Shown here: positions 44,361 through 56,522 of the stretch, piece by piece | How the letters are laid out: every line of letters begins with the position of its first letter | Position numbering within the stretch: the first letter of the stretch is position 1 | Source of the DNA: Acholoe squamosa | Taxonomy: Eukaryota > Annelida > Polychaeta > Phyllodocida > Polynoidae | Assembly: GCA_949317995.1 (NCBI GenBank) | Contig: OX439038.1 | Span: 73,294,659-73,358,658, forward strand | DNA: 64,000 nucleotides | Direction: 5' to 3' | Program-made: the position numbers and the translations under genes | The notes under the pieces: model-generated | What the model was told of the DNA's origin: nothing | Database searches by the model: none | What the model saw: the letters and a program-made list of their open reading frames with translations, nothing else

Positions 44361-46167
44361 AATCCACCACAGTACTTGGCGCCCCTTAAAAGATTAAGCA
44401 AGCAGACCCCCCGTTCTTATCTAGAGAGTTTACGTATTCCACCTGTCCCTCTGGCTAATTGCTGCCAATAACACAGATTGAGTCTACACCCATCTGTCTT
44501 CCAAGCGGCCGACATTGGAGGAAAGGGATAGAAAAAAGGAAGCCTGACCAATTGAATTTGCCAAGTGCACTGCATGCGACATTGTGTGCAAGATGGAGTC
44601 CTTAACATTTTTTGGCCTTCTGGAAGCAGTCCAGGAAAGGGTGTTGGATAATTCGTCTATCCATCAAAACCGTGTTGCTGTCACTTGGGCTGCCTCAGGC
44701 AGGACGGTGAAGCTTGGCCCAGGTTGGCCTCAATACACGGCCTAACCCTGGAGCACCTGCTACACACCCTGTACCCCATACCATACTACACCCCGTGACC
44801 TGCACATCCCTCCTGGTCAAGGTGCTGTACATATCATTACGCTAGCCCCAACCCAGTGAACCTTAAGGTTGGAAGGCGTATTCTAGAAGCTCCCAGTGCA
44901 TACCTTGCTATCTTTGAAGAGGAATTCCTTCCAGTCACTAGGACCAGTTACAAACGATTCGTAGCAACATCCTACATTGGACAAGGCTTACCTATATTAG
45001 ATTTGCAGTTTAACTTACTGTACAGATTCCCGGTCAGTTTTGTCAGAATCCAGATATAATACGTGTATACTGATAGTGCACATTACCTCGGATTCTGATT
45101 GATATTTCTTTCAATGGATGGTCATCCCACTATAGAGAGGTTACGACCACGACATGTGCGACAACATGTACATCAAGAACACCAGGGTGCAACCAGTCTA
45201 CACCATCACACTCATTAAGGATGCTGCTAACCAATCACCATAAAAAGGGTGTCTCGCACCTGTTCACAGCTGCCTGAGCTATTGCAGGATATCAGCTCCA
45301 TAGCAAATTCCCAAATAAATGCCACAACTTTTGTTCTAATCTCACATAAAAATAAACAACAACAAAAAACTTGAGCAGCATCTGTATCTAAGGATTAATT
45401 ACTCTGCCTTTTTACCCACCCACGTCTCCTCCTTAAGGGCTGACCTTCTGTCTGGTGCAGACAGGGGGCCTTAACCCTTTAAATGCAGCACTGGGGAATT
45501 AATGCCATGGCTGCATGTATCACGAAAAAACTGGTGGATTGAGCTCTCTCTTTTTTTTTTATAATTTTCCCGATCAAAGCGTTAATTTGCTCCTTTTGCA
45601 CTCCAAAGTATTCCGGGAATTAGGGGAGACACCTCCTCCTCTTGGATTTTAGTTCCCTCCTTTTCCAATACCTGAACCCGGCAAAAAAATGGCACCTCCA
45701 TGCTACCTCTTCGGAGTCAAGGTTGCTTACCGTTGAGGACATCAATACTCATCGGTCTGCAATGCCCTCTCCTCTTCCTCCAGCCCCTTGATGCCCTATA
45801 GACCTTACTACGTGGGCGTGCGTGCCTTCAATATTTTAACCATGAATTGCTTTTTTACAGCGACCACACTCTGAGGTCGTGTTAACTGGGTCTTCTGCCT
45901 GAGGGGGAATGTGCGGCCTACAGCATACATATCACATGGACAACGAGATCAGAAGCCTCTCATTTAGCTTGGTAGCTAGTGTGTTATCTAATCTATATCA
46001 AAATACCTTGAAATCATAAAAAGTTTCGAAGTTATCCTTCTATTTTTTGGATGATTTGGCTGTAGGTCTGGCTCTATTGATAACGATAATAAGTAAAGTG
46101 CCCCGGTTTTCCAGTCGTTTTCTCTTCATTCTGGAGCTATCTGGGGTTTTCATTTGGTACAAATCTT
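44361..46167. other. No firm gene
   Basis: A frame at 44,857-45,059 (NLKVGRRILEAPSAYLAIFE and on) follows ACCCAG but has a poor tract and only a GTCAGT donor, so it is left uncalled. TTAACCCTTTAAATGCAGC at 45,473 marks another hairpin-family copy. Confidence 0.35.
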
Positions 46168-46419
46168 CACAGAGAAAAAAAATCTTGAGTCTAGATCCAG
46201 ACTCAGGCAATGTCGCCAAAATGAGTATGATTTGAGACTCACCCAGATTCTTGATTACTTGATGATACTCAGGCAGATCCTGAGGCTGATCCTTGGGTAA
46301 TAGTCTGGCTTTGCCTGAGTATCATGCAAGGATCAGGCTGAGTCTCAAATCATACCAATTTCGGCGACATTGCCTAAGTCTGGATCTAGACTCAAGTGAG
46401 TAAGATCTTTTTCTCAGTG
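46168..46419. mobile_element. 252-bp fold-back element (CACAG...CAGTG ends)
   Basis: CACAGAGAAAAAAAATCTTG at the left and GATCTTTTTCTCAGTG at the right. The mirror extends inward for about 80 bp (GAGTCTAGATCCAGACTCAG against TAAGTCTGGATCTAGACTCA; CAATGTCGCC against GGCGACATTG). A second inner palindrome uses CAGGATCAGCCTGAGT-type words. The open frame at 46,047-46,235 runs into it and is rejected. Confidence 0.8.
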
Positions 46420-46569
46420 TTTCATTGCAGAAAGTATAGAGCGTCATCTTGAATGTGATAGAGTAAAACGAAATGTAGAGATCACATTAATATTTTTCAA
46501 CATGACAATCACCTGATCATAAGGGTGCAGTTGGATTCACTTGTTTCGATATTTAGCCCAGAGACTCAT

Positions 46570-46701
46570 TGTAATACAATGCTTTACTAATTTACCTCCT
46601 GAGGCTTCATTGTTGAAGCTACACTGCTTCGCTGCATTATAACTATGGTGGTTCGATTTTATGACGATGCCTGATAAATTCAACAGTTATTTATAGAGTG
46701 T
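46570..46701 (+). mobile_element. Copy of the CACTG-ended short element, partial
   Basis: GAGGCTTCATTGTTGAAGCTACACTGCTTCG-type sequence (core TTCATTGTTGAAGCTACACT) and the terminal ATTCAACAGTTATTTATAGAG match copies at 3,446, 52,811 and 59,091. The 5' part is missing or unrecognisable. Confidence 0.5.
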
Positions 46702-48977
46702 AAATTTTAGCAAGAACTATGCATTAAAATGAAAACTTATATTTAGTATCTTCACTACCAATATTTCCCAAAGGACCACCACAGTGCCATATTGGACTTA
46801 ACAGAATGAGACAGTTTGAATGCAGAGGATTTAATATCTTATACCTAATATTTTGTGGCAAATGTGTTCAGTATGCATGAGTGTGGACTTGGAAGTTACC
46901 GCTGGAATGAAGGACTCTCCTCAAAAAGTGTCCAACCTGATTAAAGTCAAGATACAAACAGGCGTGGGTGGTCCTTTGCAACTTTTCATTGGAAAGATTT
47001 TGTTGGCAATAGTTATACTTGGATTTCAAAGGAGAGTTCATAGACACAAACTTACACCAATGTTTTACAAATTTTCATAAGCTGTATATTGCAGTGTCTT
47101 AATACATGCGCATTGATCAGTTCTATATTAACAGGGATTGAAGTCTTCAGGGATTTTCCTGACTTCAGGGAAGTTCAAACTCAAGGCCTACATATTCCTT
47201 TTATACACAAAACCTATATTTTAGGGATACTTACTGAGCACTCCAGGGGTTCTTTGCTCAATGACTTTCATCCCTGTTTTAATAATGAACTTCAACCAAA
47301 GACACTTTTGATATTCTCATAAAGAATAGTATTGGCGAGTTTTGTCCTCCATGGAGAGGTTAGATACTAATCCCCGGCCTGCTTGAGCCTTGGCTGGGAT
47401 TCCATAGACCAGGTCATGACAGAAGGTGAACATGCCACTATAGGCCGCCCCGTACACGGAGTAGGTCGGCAATGCCTCTCTTGCATGGTGCAGGTCCTTT
47501 AATCATGCCCCATACACTGCTCCATGGGTTCTTTGATGGCCGCATAATGCTTTGCTGCATCATTCCCATTGGTAGCCATGGTGCTTGTATGAACGCATCC
47601 CTGGTCAGGACAGGTTGGAAAGTCTTAGGTTTTCCCCTAATGCAAGTTCAGAAGACCGTATACATTGCTTTACAAAATCTACGGGATCCTGATTGAGCAT
47701 TCAGCAGATCTTTGTGTTCAGCCACCGCCCCCCTTCTTTGTAATGGCCTAGTGTTACGTGAATGAATCATGACTGATCTACGGGAGTTAATTATACACAT
47801 TCAGAAGGGCCAGTATGTTTCACCAATTTAGTTGCACAAGCAATGCACCATTGTACCATGATGACAAAAGAGCATGAACAATGGAGGCATCATGTAGTCA
47901 TTGAGGGTAAATAAAGCTCACAACATGGCCTTTCATTTCAGCCATTTGTGCACCATTGTGTTCCCTGACTTATGACCTCCCGGTGCTTTGCCGGTGGTCA
48001 ATGACCGGTGAGATGCTTGTTTGCTTGTCTTTTTATGGGTACAAGAGATGGAAAGAGGGTTTAAATGTTGACCAGACGCATGTAACTGCCTCCATAGAGT
48101 AGAGCAATGGCATATGTGCAAGAGGCAATGACCCCTAAATCCAGACAGTTCATCAGCTGATCAGAATGAGATGAATGAGACCTATTTTACGACAGCAATG
48201 AGGGATACCAGACTGAACAATCAGGTGAATCTCGTAAACCTTTTCACGTTGATATTGAAAAAAAAAATGTATCAAGAAGTCTGGAAGATCCCCACGAATG
48301 GTGACGTTATAAGGAGTACGTTTATATACTTATAAACGAAAGTCACCATTCTGCAAAGAATAATCTGCATTCGTTTCAAATCTGCTAACTTTCTCAGCTA
48401 CACCGAAGCAAAGATTGTTGCTTAAAAGAACCAGCCCTTCAATAAGCTGAGCATCATTTTAAATTAAGAATCATAGATAAGATACCACGTGTATACAGTC
48501 ATGTGTATGCCCCCTCAGATATTGGAAATCGCTGTAGGAAAAGATTGTAAAGATTGGCCTCTTATATTAGACTGTATTGGAGAATGTGGGTTAATAATCG
48601 ATACATTCTTACTCAATGTAGGGTAGTTGCCTCCAAGGTCCCCATGATTAATTGCAGAGGTAGGTGCAATAAGAATGCCTGTACATCCCTAATACAGACA
48701 TACTGTATGCAGCTCTGTATAGTATTATCAGGCCTCACAGGGCTTTGTTCAGGGAAACCATGGAGAAGGGTTCTTTGAATGGTGAATTCTGCATAGCCTT
48801 CCTTGGTAATTCATTTATTATACATGGCAAGGATTTACATGAAGGAATTATATTTCATAGAAAGTGTTTTATGTATTAATGTACCATTCTCACGACTGTG
48901 GGCAAGACCCATCGTGCACTAGGCCTATTTCAGCACACGGTGCCTTGCGTTAGGGAAAAGAAATACATAAATTATGT
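46702..48977. other. No firm gene; two weak open frames
   Basis: A frame at 46,868-47,080 behind GTGTTCAG contains a hydrophobic stretch (LQLFIGKILLAIVILGF), and another at 47,136-47,322 lies behind CTATATTAACAG. Both have poor pyrimidine tracts and no donors. Hairpin-family words occur at 47,475-47,610 and 47,830-47,870. Confidence 0.3.
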
Positions 48978-49106
48978 TTAAACCATTTTAGGGGTTTCTT
49001 TATCCATAGCACTTGATACAGACAAAAGCATGACGGCATACTCCAATATTTCTCCTGTCAGGATGTGACCAAATTCGTGAGAATTGACCCAATCCTGGTC
49101 ACAAAC
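48978..49106 (-). CDS. Candidate minus-strand terminal exon with HEFGH
   Basis: On the minus strand an acceptor ATATTTACACCTTCAG is followed by a frame open for 42 codons to TAA. It reads VCDQDWVNSHEFGHILTGEI near its start. HEFGH fits the HEXXH zinc-binding signature of metallopeptidases, and HExGH is usual in M50 site-2-type proteases. The spacing does not fit the metzincin HExxHxxGxxH pattern. A five-residue match can arise by chance in a window this size and no second exon was found, so the assignment is tentative. Confidence 0.25.
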   Translation of the reverse strand, partial: VCDQDWVNSHEFGHILTGEILEYAVMLLSVSSAMDKETPKMV

Positions 49107-49377
49107 CTGAAGGTGTAAATATGATAAAACCACAGTAGTACATTTACCCATGTACCTGTTAGGAGCCACAAAGTAGGTGATAAAGGGACTAGTCTCCAGC
49201 TTCCTGTGACTGTTCCAAGAAGCTGCCTTAAGATTCCATTTCCTGAAGCACTTACTCATGGATAACGTTTTTTGTATAGGGGCGTAGACAGGATGATATT
49301 GTCACTGAGTGTATGGTTACCGCCTCCTGGCGGTGCCCAAAGAGTAGGGGGGCATGGTGGAAATATGATGGCACATG
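49107..49377. other. Spacer
   Basis: Contains a fragment of hAT-like sequence, GGGGCGTAGACAGGATGA at 49,279, resembling the CAGGGGCGTAG ends seen elsewhere, without a matching right end. Confidence 0.35.
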
Positions 49378-50254
49378 CACTGCAAAAATGGTGTTTAGAT
49401 TTTAAACATGTTTAGGTCTAAACATGTTTAAAACCTAAACATATACGTCAGTTAGGTGTCTCATCGACTACACATTTAGGAAAAAAACACTTTTATTCTA
49501 AATACATAAACATTTTTGCTAAACATGTTTAGATGTTAAGAGTTTAAACACTTGAATACTAGGTGTTTAGATTTAAACATCAATATGTTTAGATACTTGA
49601 ATGTCAAATCCACACCAGGTAGCAGCACTACCTCTGAATGGGCTATCTGCACACAGTTATAATCAATTGTTGTTACAAAAATCCCCAAATCCCTTGTGTA
49701 TCATAGTGTCATTTCATTGAATGTCATGAAAATAGAAACAGCAAATGAAAATTTACTAAATTCAATTTACACTACCATCATTACCATAAAATAATTGATA
49801 AGCTCTATGACTGAAACCTATTTCATGTTATTTTGTAAAGGATAAAGCAATGTCCTTCCTGCCAAGCTCTCATTCTAATGCAGTGTGTACATAATTATAT
49901 GTGTATAGTTGTGCCTGACATCTTTGGAGACTTTGCAGTGTAAATACCTGCTGATGTCCTCCAGTAAATGAGAAAACAAACAAAAGATATTCCTTTATTT
50001 TTTTTAATGGATACATGCCAGCAAACACTTACTTCCCACCAAATCACTTCTCAACAGAAAAATTCATAAACATCTAAACGCTAAATTTCATTGATATCTA
50101 AACACAAATTTTGAACCTAAACACCTAGATTTCTAAACACTTGAGCTAAGCACATTGTTTGGCTAAACATGTTTAGGAAAGTAATCTGATTACAAAAACG
50201 TTGCAAGAATATGTTTAGAATTGTGTTTAGGATCTAAACACCATTTTTGCAGTG
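49378..50254. mobile_element. 877-bp element with dense TGTTTAG sub-repeats
   Basis: CACTGCAAAAATGGTGTTTA and TAAACACCATTTTTGCAGTG are exact inverted ends. Both ends carry arrays of TGTTTAG/CTAAACA in both orientations, more than 25 in total, while the central 350 bp has almost none. This is the layout of a transposon whose transposase binds clustered subterminal motifs. No transposase frame is present, so it would depend on a partner. TG borders both sides. Confidence 0.8.
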
Positions 50255-50882
50255 TGGGCTCTACAGCTAGTATGATCAACTGTGAGCCAGCAAGCTAAAA
50301 GGACCGTCCAAGGGGGACAAGTACCAATTCTGGCCACCAGGGGGACACCACTAAGGCTTAAAAAGGGGAAACTAGACCGAAAATTGTATTATACTAGTTT
50401 TTCATGAGGATTTCAACAGTCCTACAGGGAAATTTCCATTTTTGGTCCAAACCTTCCAAATTTGGAATGCAAATAGGATGTTTTTAGGGCATTTCAGGGC
50501 ATAAATCGGTGTATTTGTTGATATGTGTTGCCATGGAAACAAGATTTATACTCAAAATAGAGGAATAAAAAATAAAAAAAGTTACTCATAATGTTTAATG
50601 TATCATACCAATCTGCCGCCTTGATGCATGGATGATGCACTCGTAAAGGGTGTCCAGGATACACCAATGCAGTGCTGGCAAGTTGGCTTGCCATCACCCA
50701 CTGTTGCATCATGACAACTAAGTACCATTAGCATGAACCTGTTGGCACCATGCAGGGTTTGAAGTGTTATGGTCTGCCTGTATAGGCATGTTACGCTGTG
50801 TTGGGTGCCATGTCTGGAAACAGTAAATTCCTTCACAAAGGTGGCCTAATTTTCCCATTAAAGACATAATTATATAGGTTCA
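50255..50882. other. Hairpin-family copies, no gene
   Basis: At 50,620-50,725: TTGATGCATGGATGATGCAC, then CACCAATGCAGTGCTGGCAA and CACTGTTGCATCATGACAAC. The minus frames across it are repeat by-products. Confidence 0.45.
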
Positions 50883-51630
50883 GGGACCTTTTTCTGTTTT
50901 TGCAACGATTATTCAGATTAATTGGGATTATTTGACGATCATCTGAGGATTATTTTGAAATCTCACGATTTTTCTTTTAGAAGCCATTTCTAAAAGCAAA
51001 ATCATGAGAATTTCTGAGATGTAGCTTGAAACACAATCTCACGATTTTCCTTTTAGAAATGACTAGTCGTGGAGGTATGGAGATAATCATCAGATAATCT
51101 TTAAATAATCTCAGTAAATCCGAAGACATTTCCTAGACATGTTTTACTATTGAATCAATTATTTCACGATTAATGATTGTTTTTGTCACAATCATAGAAT
51201 AGTCCCATTTTAAAACAACATGGATAGAATGAATAAAATTCAAATTAAATTCATGTTGGGCTATTAATATCTGTCTTGAAACACGTAGTAACTTTTTTTT
51301 AAAGATACACCAAATAGTTAAAAAAAGGAGTCTCTTACTTTTAGGTCAGAAGAAAAAGTAAGCCCCCTCCTTCAGCACTGTACAGAAAGACTTTAAAGTC
51401 GTAGAGTAGTTATCAAAGATTATCTGGAATGCTCAGTATTATCGTGAAAACCCTTTTAGAAATACAAAAGTCGTTTACTTTGGAGACTCTCCTTAATATT
51501 GTTTTTAATCTCCTTAAAATCGTTTTTGAGATTATATATAATCCCCAAACTGTCACGATTTTCAATTTAGAAACACTTTTCCTATACGACTTAGTGAAAA
51601 ATAATTGTTCCTAAAACAGAAAAAGCCCCC
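50883..51630. mobile_element. Inverted-repeat element (CTTTTTCTGTTTT ends), 748 bp
   Basis: GGGACCTTTTTCTGTTTTTG at the left and AAAACAGAAAAAGCCCCC at the right are imperfect inverted ends. The body repeats CACGATTTTTC and TTTTAGAAA words on both strands, again a subterminal-repeat layout. The open frame at 51,429-51,614 lies within it and is not a gene. Confidence 0.6.
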
Positions 51631-52810
51631 AGATTGCCTAACCGGTGATATATATGGTAAGCAGTGACAGTCTTTGTGCAAGAACAGAAGGGCTACACAG
51701 TTAACATGAACATCCTGGGAGCCGCTGTTTTACAGCACTGTATTAAAATAGGGGGTGAGAAGCAGCTGTGGCAGTAATCTTATAGTTGTGACATTCACCA
51801 GCAGCTTTTCCTGCAGCTATCACATTATATTCTCCTCATGGTGAAGTCTTATTTCATACACAAGGACAACACGACAACCCACAGTGCCTATTGTACACAT
51901 CCTACTGTTAAGTAGCGCTACATGTACACAATTGGTCCTATTCATTTCTTGAAAAGCTGGCATTTCCTCAACCATTGTGTCAGTCTTCGTACATTCTATA
52001 TCTAATTTCCCCACTTATTATTTTATGATTTCTCAGGGTATTGGAAGAGAAAATTGATAGAATTCATAACACTATCTGCGTTTTTAACAGGGAGTAGCAC
52101 GTCTGGATTCTTCAGCAGTGCTACCATTCCTGCTCTTATCAAGATCCATCTGCATTTTCGCTGGGATTTCTGATTTAACTAATGATTTATAACATATTGT
52201 AATGACAGACCCATGTACTCACATATTGAGTGCAATACCTACAGCTGCTCGTAAGCTGCTCATGGTTGATTAAGTCCAGCTTGGCCTAGGGCCACTCACC
52301 TTGGCCTTAGAACACACTGATGAGTCCAATTCCCCTCCATATCTGTTGAATCAGATACTAGATATCTGGCTATACTTGTGCACCTCTGATCTGGCAGTGT
52401 ACACAGAATGTTCATTGCATGATATGGGGCCATCCTCTTTGCCATTGCCTACAGTGGAAGTAGATACAATTACCGGTTTACCTGAGGTGTATTTTCTTTC
52501 GGTCCTGTGGCTCTTTGGAGTATTTGGTATGAAGAGCTAGTACACTCACTCTCGGTCTAGTCGTAGATCACCTCGGGCTAAGCTACACCCTTCACAGTGA
52601 CTTTAAACCTGTCAAAGGTGATATAAAAAAACAGAGAAGATATCTTAGGTGGTAGCCAGACTCGGTAACCTTGGATGTATACCTGACTGCCCCTAGTGGC
52701 CGGCAATAGAAATCAAAGGGGGCGCCAACTATTCTATAGTCTTTATAAAACTTTGAGGCCGTTGATGAGCAAATGAAGTGAAAGGTGGTCAAAAAAGTCC
52801 TGTATGTATA
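51631..52810. other. No firm gene; one long open frame
   Basis: A + frame open from 52,271 to 52,540 could start at a weak acceptor (CTTGGCCTAG, 52,287) and leave at CTGAG/GTGTAT (52,486). It reads LDIWLYLCTSDLAVYTECSL in part. A frame at 52,091-52,192 follows ATCTGCGTTTTTAACAG (GVARLDSSAVLPFLLLSRSI) and ends without a donor. Neither is strong enough to call. Confidence 0.3.
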
Positions 52811-53018
52811 CATTGTAAAATAAATGTCGGAATAATAACAGAATCCTTGTCCCAAAGTGGCCAGAGATAGGACGTTATTTTCACAGAGATTTCTTGTACC
52901 ACTGTACTACCACCTGGGACCTTTTTTAAAAACTACACTGGTCCATTGCAATACGCTGGTTTACCCTTCAGTTTTACAAGGATCCCTGGTTGATTCAACA
53001 GTTATCTTTTATACAGTG
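52811..53018 (+). mobile_element. Copy of the CACTG-ended short element
   Basis: Starts CATTGTAAAATAAATGTCGG and ends ATCTTTTATACAGTG. It shares ATCCTTGTCCCAAAG, TTATTTTCACAGAGATTTCT and AAAAACTACACTGGTCC with the copy at 59,091, giving a 208-bp full-length version. Frames across it are rejected. Confidence 0.65.
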
Positions 53019-55181
53019 CATACAACTCCGATAACATCCATTATTTTCCATATGCTGCTGTCAGTTGATCACAGATGCAGACGCTGCACTGGCCAAGCTG
53101 CCTACTAAGCCCTTTTAGCGAATTGCATTAGCGTCCATTCTCCCCTCACCCCTTACATACAAGCTTAGTTGGAATTAAATGCTTTGTCGTTGTCTAGAAG
53201 CCATTAAGAGGAGTCCATAGGCCTAGTGATGTATTGTCAGGAGGGTGGGAGGCACGTGCTCCACCCACTTAAACTGGACTGTCGACTAGACGAGGTGAAA
53301 AACAGAGTAGGGGATAGCACGCCGGCTTTTAATGGGAATATGTGAAAACTGGTGATCCTTTCATCTAATCTAAGTATGAAGAATGGCTGTCACAGGGAGA
53401 CAACACTGGCAGAATAGAGATGGAAGACTACACCTTTCCAATGCCGCGTGCTGTGAAAGTTTCCTTGCCTTTTTTGAGGGATTGCTGTGTTTAGGGCTTA
53501 CCCACACCTAATTCACTAATTGTATAGTGTATGTCTGTAAAGGGCAGTTGGTGGTAGGAAATACACAAAATTGTAGATTGTGTATTTTCAACGCAATCGT
53601 AGAAATTGCGGGAGTTAGAAAATGTGCTCGTTGTGATTACGCAAAAAAAAGACCTACCTAGCCTTGACATCCTTCTCTCTCTTGGCTTTTTTAAATGACA
53701 AATAGTTTTTGTTCACGTTTGAGTTGATTGTCCATCTTCGTGGCGCTGTCCCAGATCATCACGCAGTTCCAGAGCTGATGTAGGGTAAGCCTCAGGCCCG
53801 AGGTAAAAGACGCCAATCTACCTATCCTGGACTGTCGCACCATGTAACCTAAAAGACACTTTTTCTTTATTGTAATGCTAACAAATTACTAAAAAAAAAG
53901 TCCTTGTAGCAAAATCACCAAGGTTGAGACAATTCTGAGGGATGTTGCACAGATGAGACAAATTGTGATCGAGGTATGTTTTAATCATGCTTAGGCCTAC
54001 TTAATAATGATAAAAGTGGAGATGTTCTTCCTAAGATGAATATCCTGCGTCAGACTCCTGAGTGAGTATTTTCGCAATTGGTCCCTAGCCAGTAATCCAT
54101 TTGTTCTTGAATCCCCACAGCAGCCTTTTGCCTCTCTGTCATATTTAGATCAGAGGCAGAGTTCCCCTGTTCATTGAATTCAATGCATCTTTTGTATGTA
54201 TACACCAGGTCACTGATTCTATACTTATATTGGCGACATTCAGTTGATAGATTGCACAGAAAAATAGATGGAAATTCCATCCAGTAAAGACGAGATAAAG
54301 ATTAAGAGGTTGTATATATGTGGATACATAATCTTTGAATAGAAACGTAGAGAGAAGGCAAAGCCGCAACTACCGAAAACTACTGACAGACCGAAGGGGT
54401 TCGGTGCCTATTCACTGCACATTTCTCACACTTGTATAGAGGCTTATCTGTTTAACGAAGATTTCGTTTTGAGAGAGAGAGGCCCATAGTATACTGTACT
54501 TATTGTTGTAGTTTAGGTGGTTGAGTCTGGGTACAAGCACACGTTATGCTGCAAGTGGACGGATCATGGTTCCCATATCCTGATAAGAGAGTTTATCTGT
54601 GACACTAGTAGCTGACTTAACACAAACCACGCAAACGGCCGTTTACCATGATTATTACCATGAAATATGCACTTCCCTGGTGTGAGATTTAGAACACCAG
54701 CATGCAACAATAACACCTGAAAATGTACACTAGCTGATCATAATCTCAATGTAGGTCCTCTGGTATAGGATCCCTTACATTACAATGCGATGTAAACATT
54801 TATTCTATGAATTATTTGTAAAGGTCAGAAATACAACTTTGATACAAATACATCTTTGACCTTTTATATTACAAATTCTTTGCCATACAGACATAAGGGA
54901 ACAATCTAGATCTACCATTTGTACCTGCCAAGGCAACTTATGGCATCCAATTGTTTTTATTTTATATTTGTTGTGCATGAAAGAAATGCAAGCAAAAGAT
55001 TCATTATAATATAAATCTGCTATTGTGACTCCCAAGGACCAGGGAAACCACAATTTAACTCCTGTGTCTGGTACAGTCTCCTCGTTTACCCAAGTCTTGT
55101 GAGTCAATCACTTTCCCTCGAAGGCCACCGGAGGCGTCAGGTGGCTCTCCACTGCTTCTTTATGGCTTCCTTGAAATTCAG
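53019..55181. other. No supported gene
   Basis: About 2.1 kb of ordinary sequence. A 100-codon minus frame (54,805-55,107) and overlapping minus frames at 54,050-54,369 have no paired splice sites. Confidence 0.35.
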
Positions 55182-55328
55182 GTTGGCTTCTGTGGTGGCT
55201 CCTGGCGGGGTGACTAGCATAGTGAGGAGATGTGGAAGAGGACCCAGGGTACAGGAGGAGACTGGATGTGCTGTGACTGAGGTTGGGGATGGAATGCCAG
55301 TGGCTAAGTGGGGTGATGGGGGGAGGGG
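55182..55328 (+). CDS. Candidate internal exon, 147 nt, unknown protein
   Basis: Acceptor GGCTTCCTTGAAATTCAG ends at 55,181 and donor GGGG/GTGAGT starts at 55,329. The second frame (1 nt, 48 codons, 2 nt) is open throughout and begins LASVVAPGGVTSIVRRCGRG. It is glycine-, valine- and arginine-rich. The length is a multiple of three. The outgoing 2-nt phase matches the 1-nt start of the next candidate exon at 55,864, giving a Gly codon at the join. The strand-opposite frame at 55,108-55,365 is proline-rich and lacks splice sites. G-rich composition could inflate the open frame. Confidence 0.35.
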
Positions 55329-55863
55329 GTGAGTGTTTGGTGGTTATAGTATGGTTATAGTACATCTCCCACTAGGTGGCAAGGCCCACTAAGGTTTAAC
55401 TGGTATCCTAAATGCTATGAGGGAAGTCTTCTCCAGGTTCTGATAGTACCTGGCTCAGTTTCAGCTTCTTCCATATTACAGTGATGCCCTTGAAACTGTC
55501 TATTCTTATGTATTGATTTTTTCACATGGAAAAGACTTGATCCTAATAATTCTTTTTATTGGTCTTCATAAAGATGTACAGTATGATCTTTCTGATCCAA
55601 TCTCAACCATCCTTTATATAATGTATACTTAAATTTATTGTTGTTAGAATTTATCAATTAAGTGATACAATATAAGGTCTTACTGTCAAAGGAATGCATG
55701 TTAGATTCATCAGCCAAAGTGAATATAGAGACCTGCTGAGGACCTTTAGGCAGTAGAGGTGTTAACCAGGTGCTTGGGGGTCTCATTATGGTCCCATCAA
55801 GATAGGTATGCAGCTGATATTTATAATGACTTCCTCATGTACCTGTAATATAATATATACCAG
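55329..55863. other. Presumed intron, nothing seen
   Basis: Between two candidate exons; no repeat or motif recognised. Confidence 0.3.
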
Positions 55864-55969
55864 GGACACGGATCGATATGAGCTCTTATCAGATGGGGCA
55901 ACAATAGGTAGGACATGTGATCTAGAGATTGCTGAGAAGAAGCCCTGGAGCCAGTATAGGGTCGGGGAG
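55864..55969 (+). CDS. Candidate internal exon, 106 nt, unknown protein
   Basis: The frame entered from the 55,182 exon (1 nt then 35 codons) reads DTDRYELLSDGATIGRTCDL, then EIAEKKPWSQYRVGE, and leaves at GGGGAG/GTAAAG, a good donor. The acceptor (ATATATACCAG) has a weak tract. The composition is well mixed and charged, unlike a chance AT-rich frame. ATIGR in this setting faintly recalls FHA domains, but the key serine and histidine are not visible, so no family is claimed. Outgoing phase 0 matches 56,403. Confidence 0.35.
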
Positions 55970-56402
55970 GTAAAGAGGGCGCTGTGGATGAGGGGCAGGG
56001 ATATGAGGGTGGAGGGGGCAGTGTATGTTTTATCATCATGAGTCGGTGGGGTTGATGAGGCCGTCTCTGGGGGTATCTGGGGCAGCTGCTGGGCGCCGTG
56101 GAATGTCATTATTTCGCCATATGGATGCCACCCAACACAGGCCTCCCACACCATGGAGGAACCACCAACCCCCATCCCCCCACCTCCTCCATCCATATAC
56201 ACTTGTCCCTCAACTTAGCCCTTTAAGTATAAAAGCTGTGTTCATATCTAAATGCATCATGCCAGCTATACAGGACTGATACACTCTCCAAGAACCAGCA
56301 TGATGCATATAAATATAGCAGTGCTATTTGTCCCTTAACTGGCTATTCTTAACCCCTTCTGTCTCCACCTCCCTCCACTTACCCAATCCCAATCCGCTGC
56401 AG

Positions 56403-56522
56403 GTGACCGCAGTTTGTGTCGGGGGCCGACTACTAATGCCATTTACCACTGACAAGGATTGCGCTAATTGTGATGGATGGTATCCTGCGTGGGGCCTCAA
56501 CTTTTATGTGCTTGCATTGTAA
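56403..56522 (+). CDS. Candidate terminal exon, 39 codons
   Basis: A long C/T tract (TCTCCACCTCCCTCCACTTA and on, ending CCGCTGCAG at 56,402) makes a strong acceptor. Phase 0 is open for 39 codons, VTAVCVGGRLLMPFTTDKDC then ANCDGWYPAWGLNF, ending TAA at 56,520. It fits the phase-0 donor at 55,970. Three cysteines lie in the middle. It might instead leave early at GATG/GTATCC. Unknown family. Confidence 0.3.
   Translation: MTAVCVGGRLLMPFTTDKDCANCDGWYPAWGLNFYVLAL

Noticed and set aside
55786-56202. 138-codon minus open frame, the longest in the window
   Set aside because: Low-complexity Gly/Pro/Ser text opposite a better supported + strand exon set; no splice sites.
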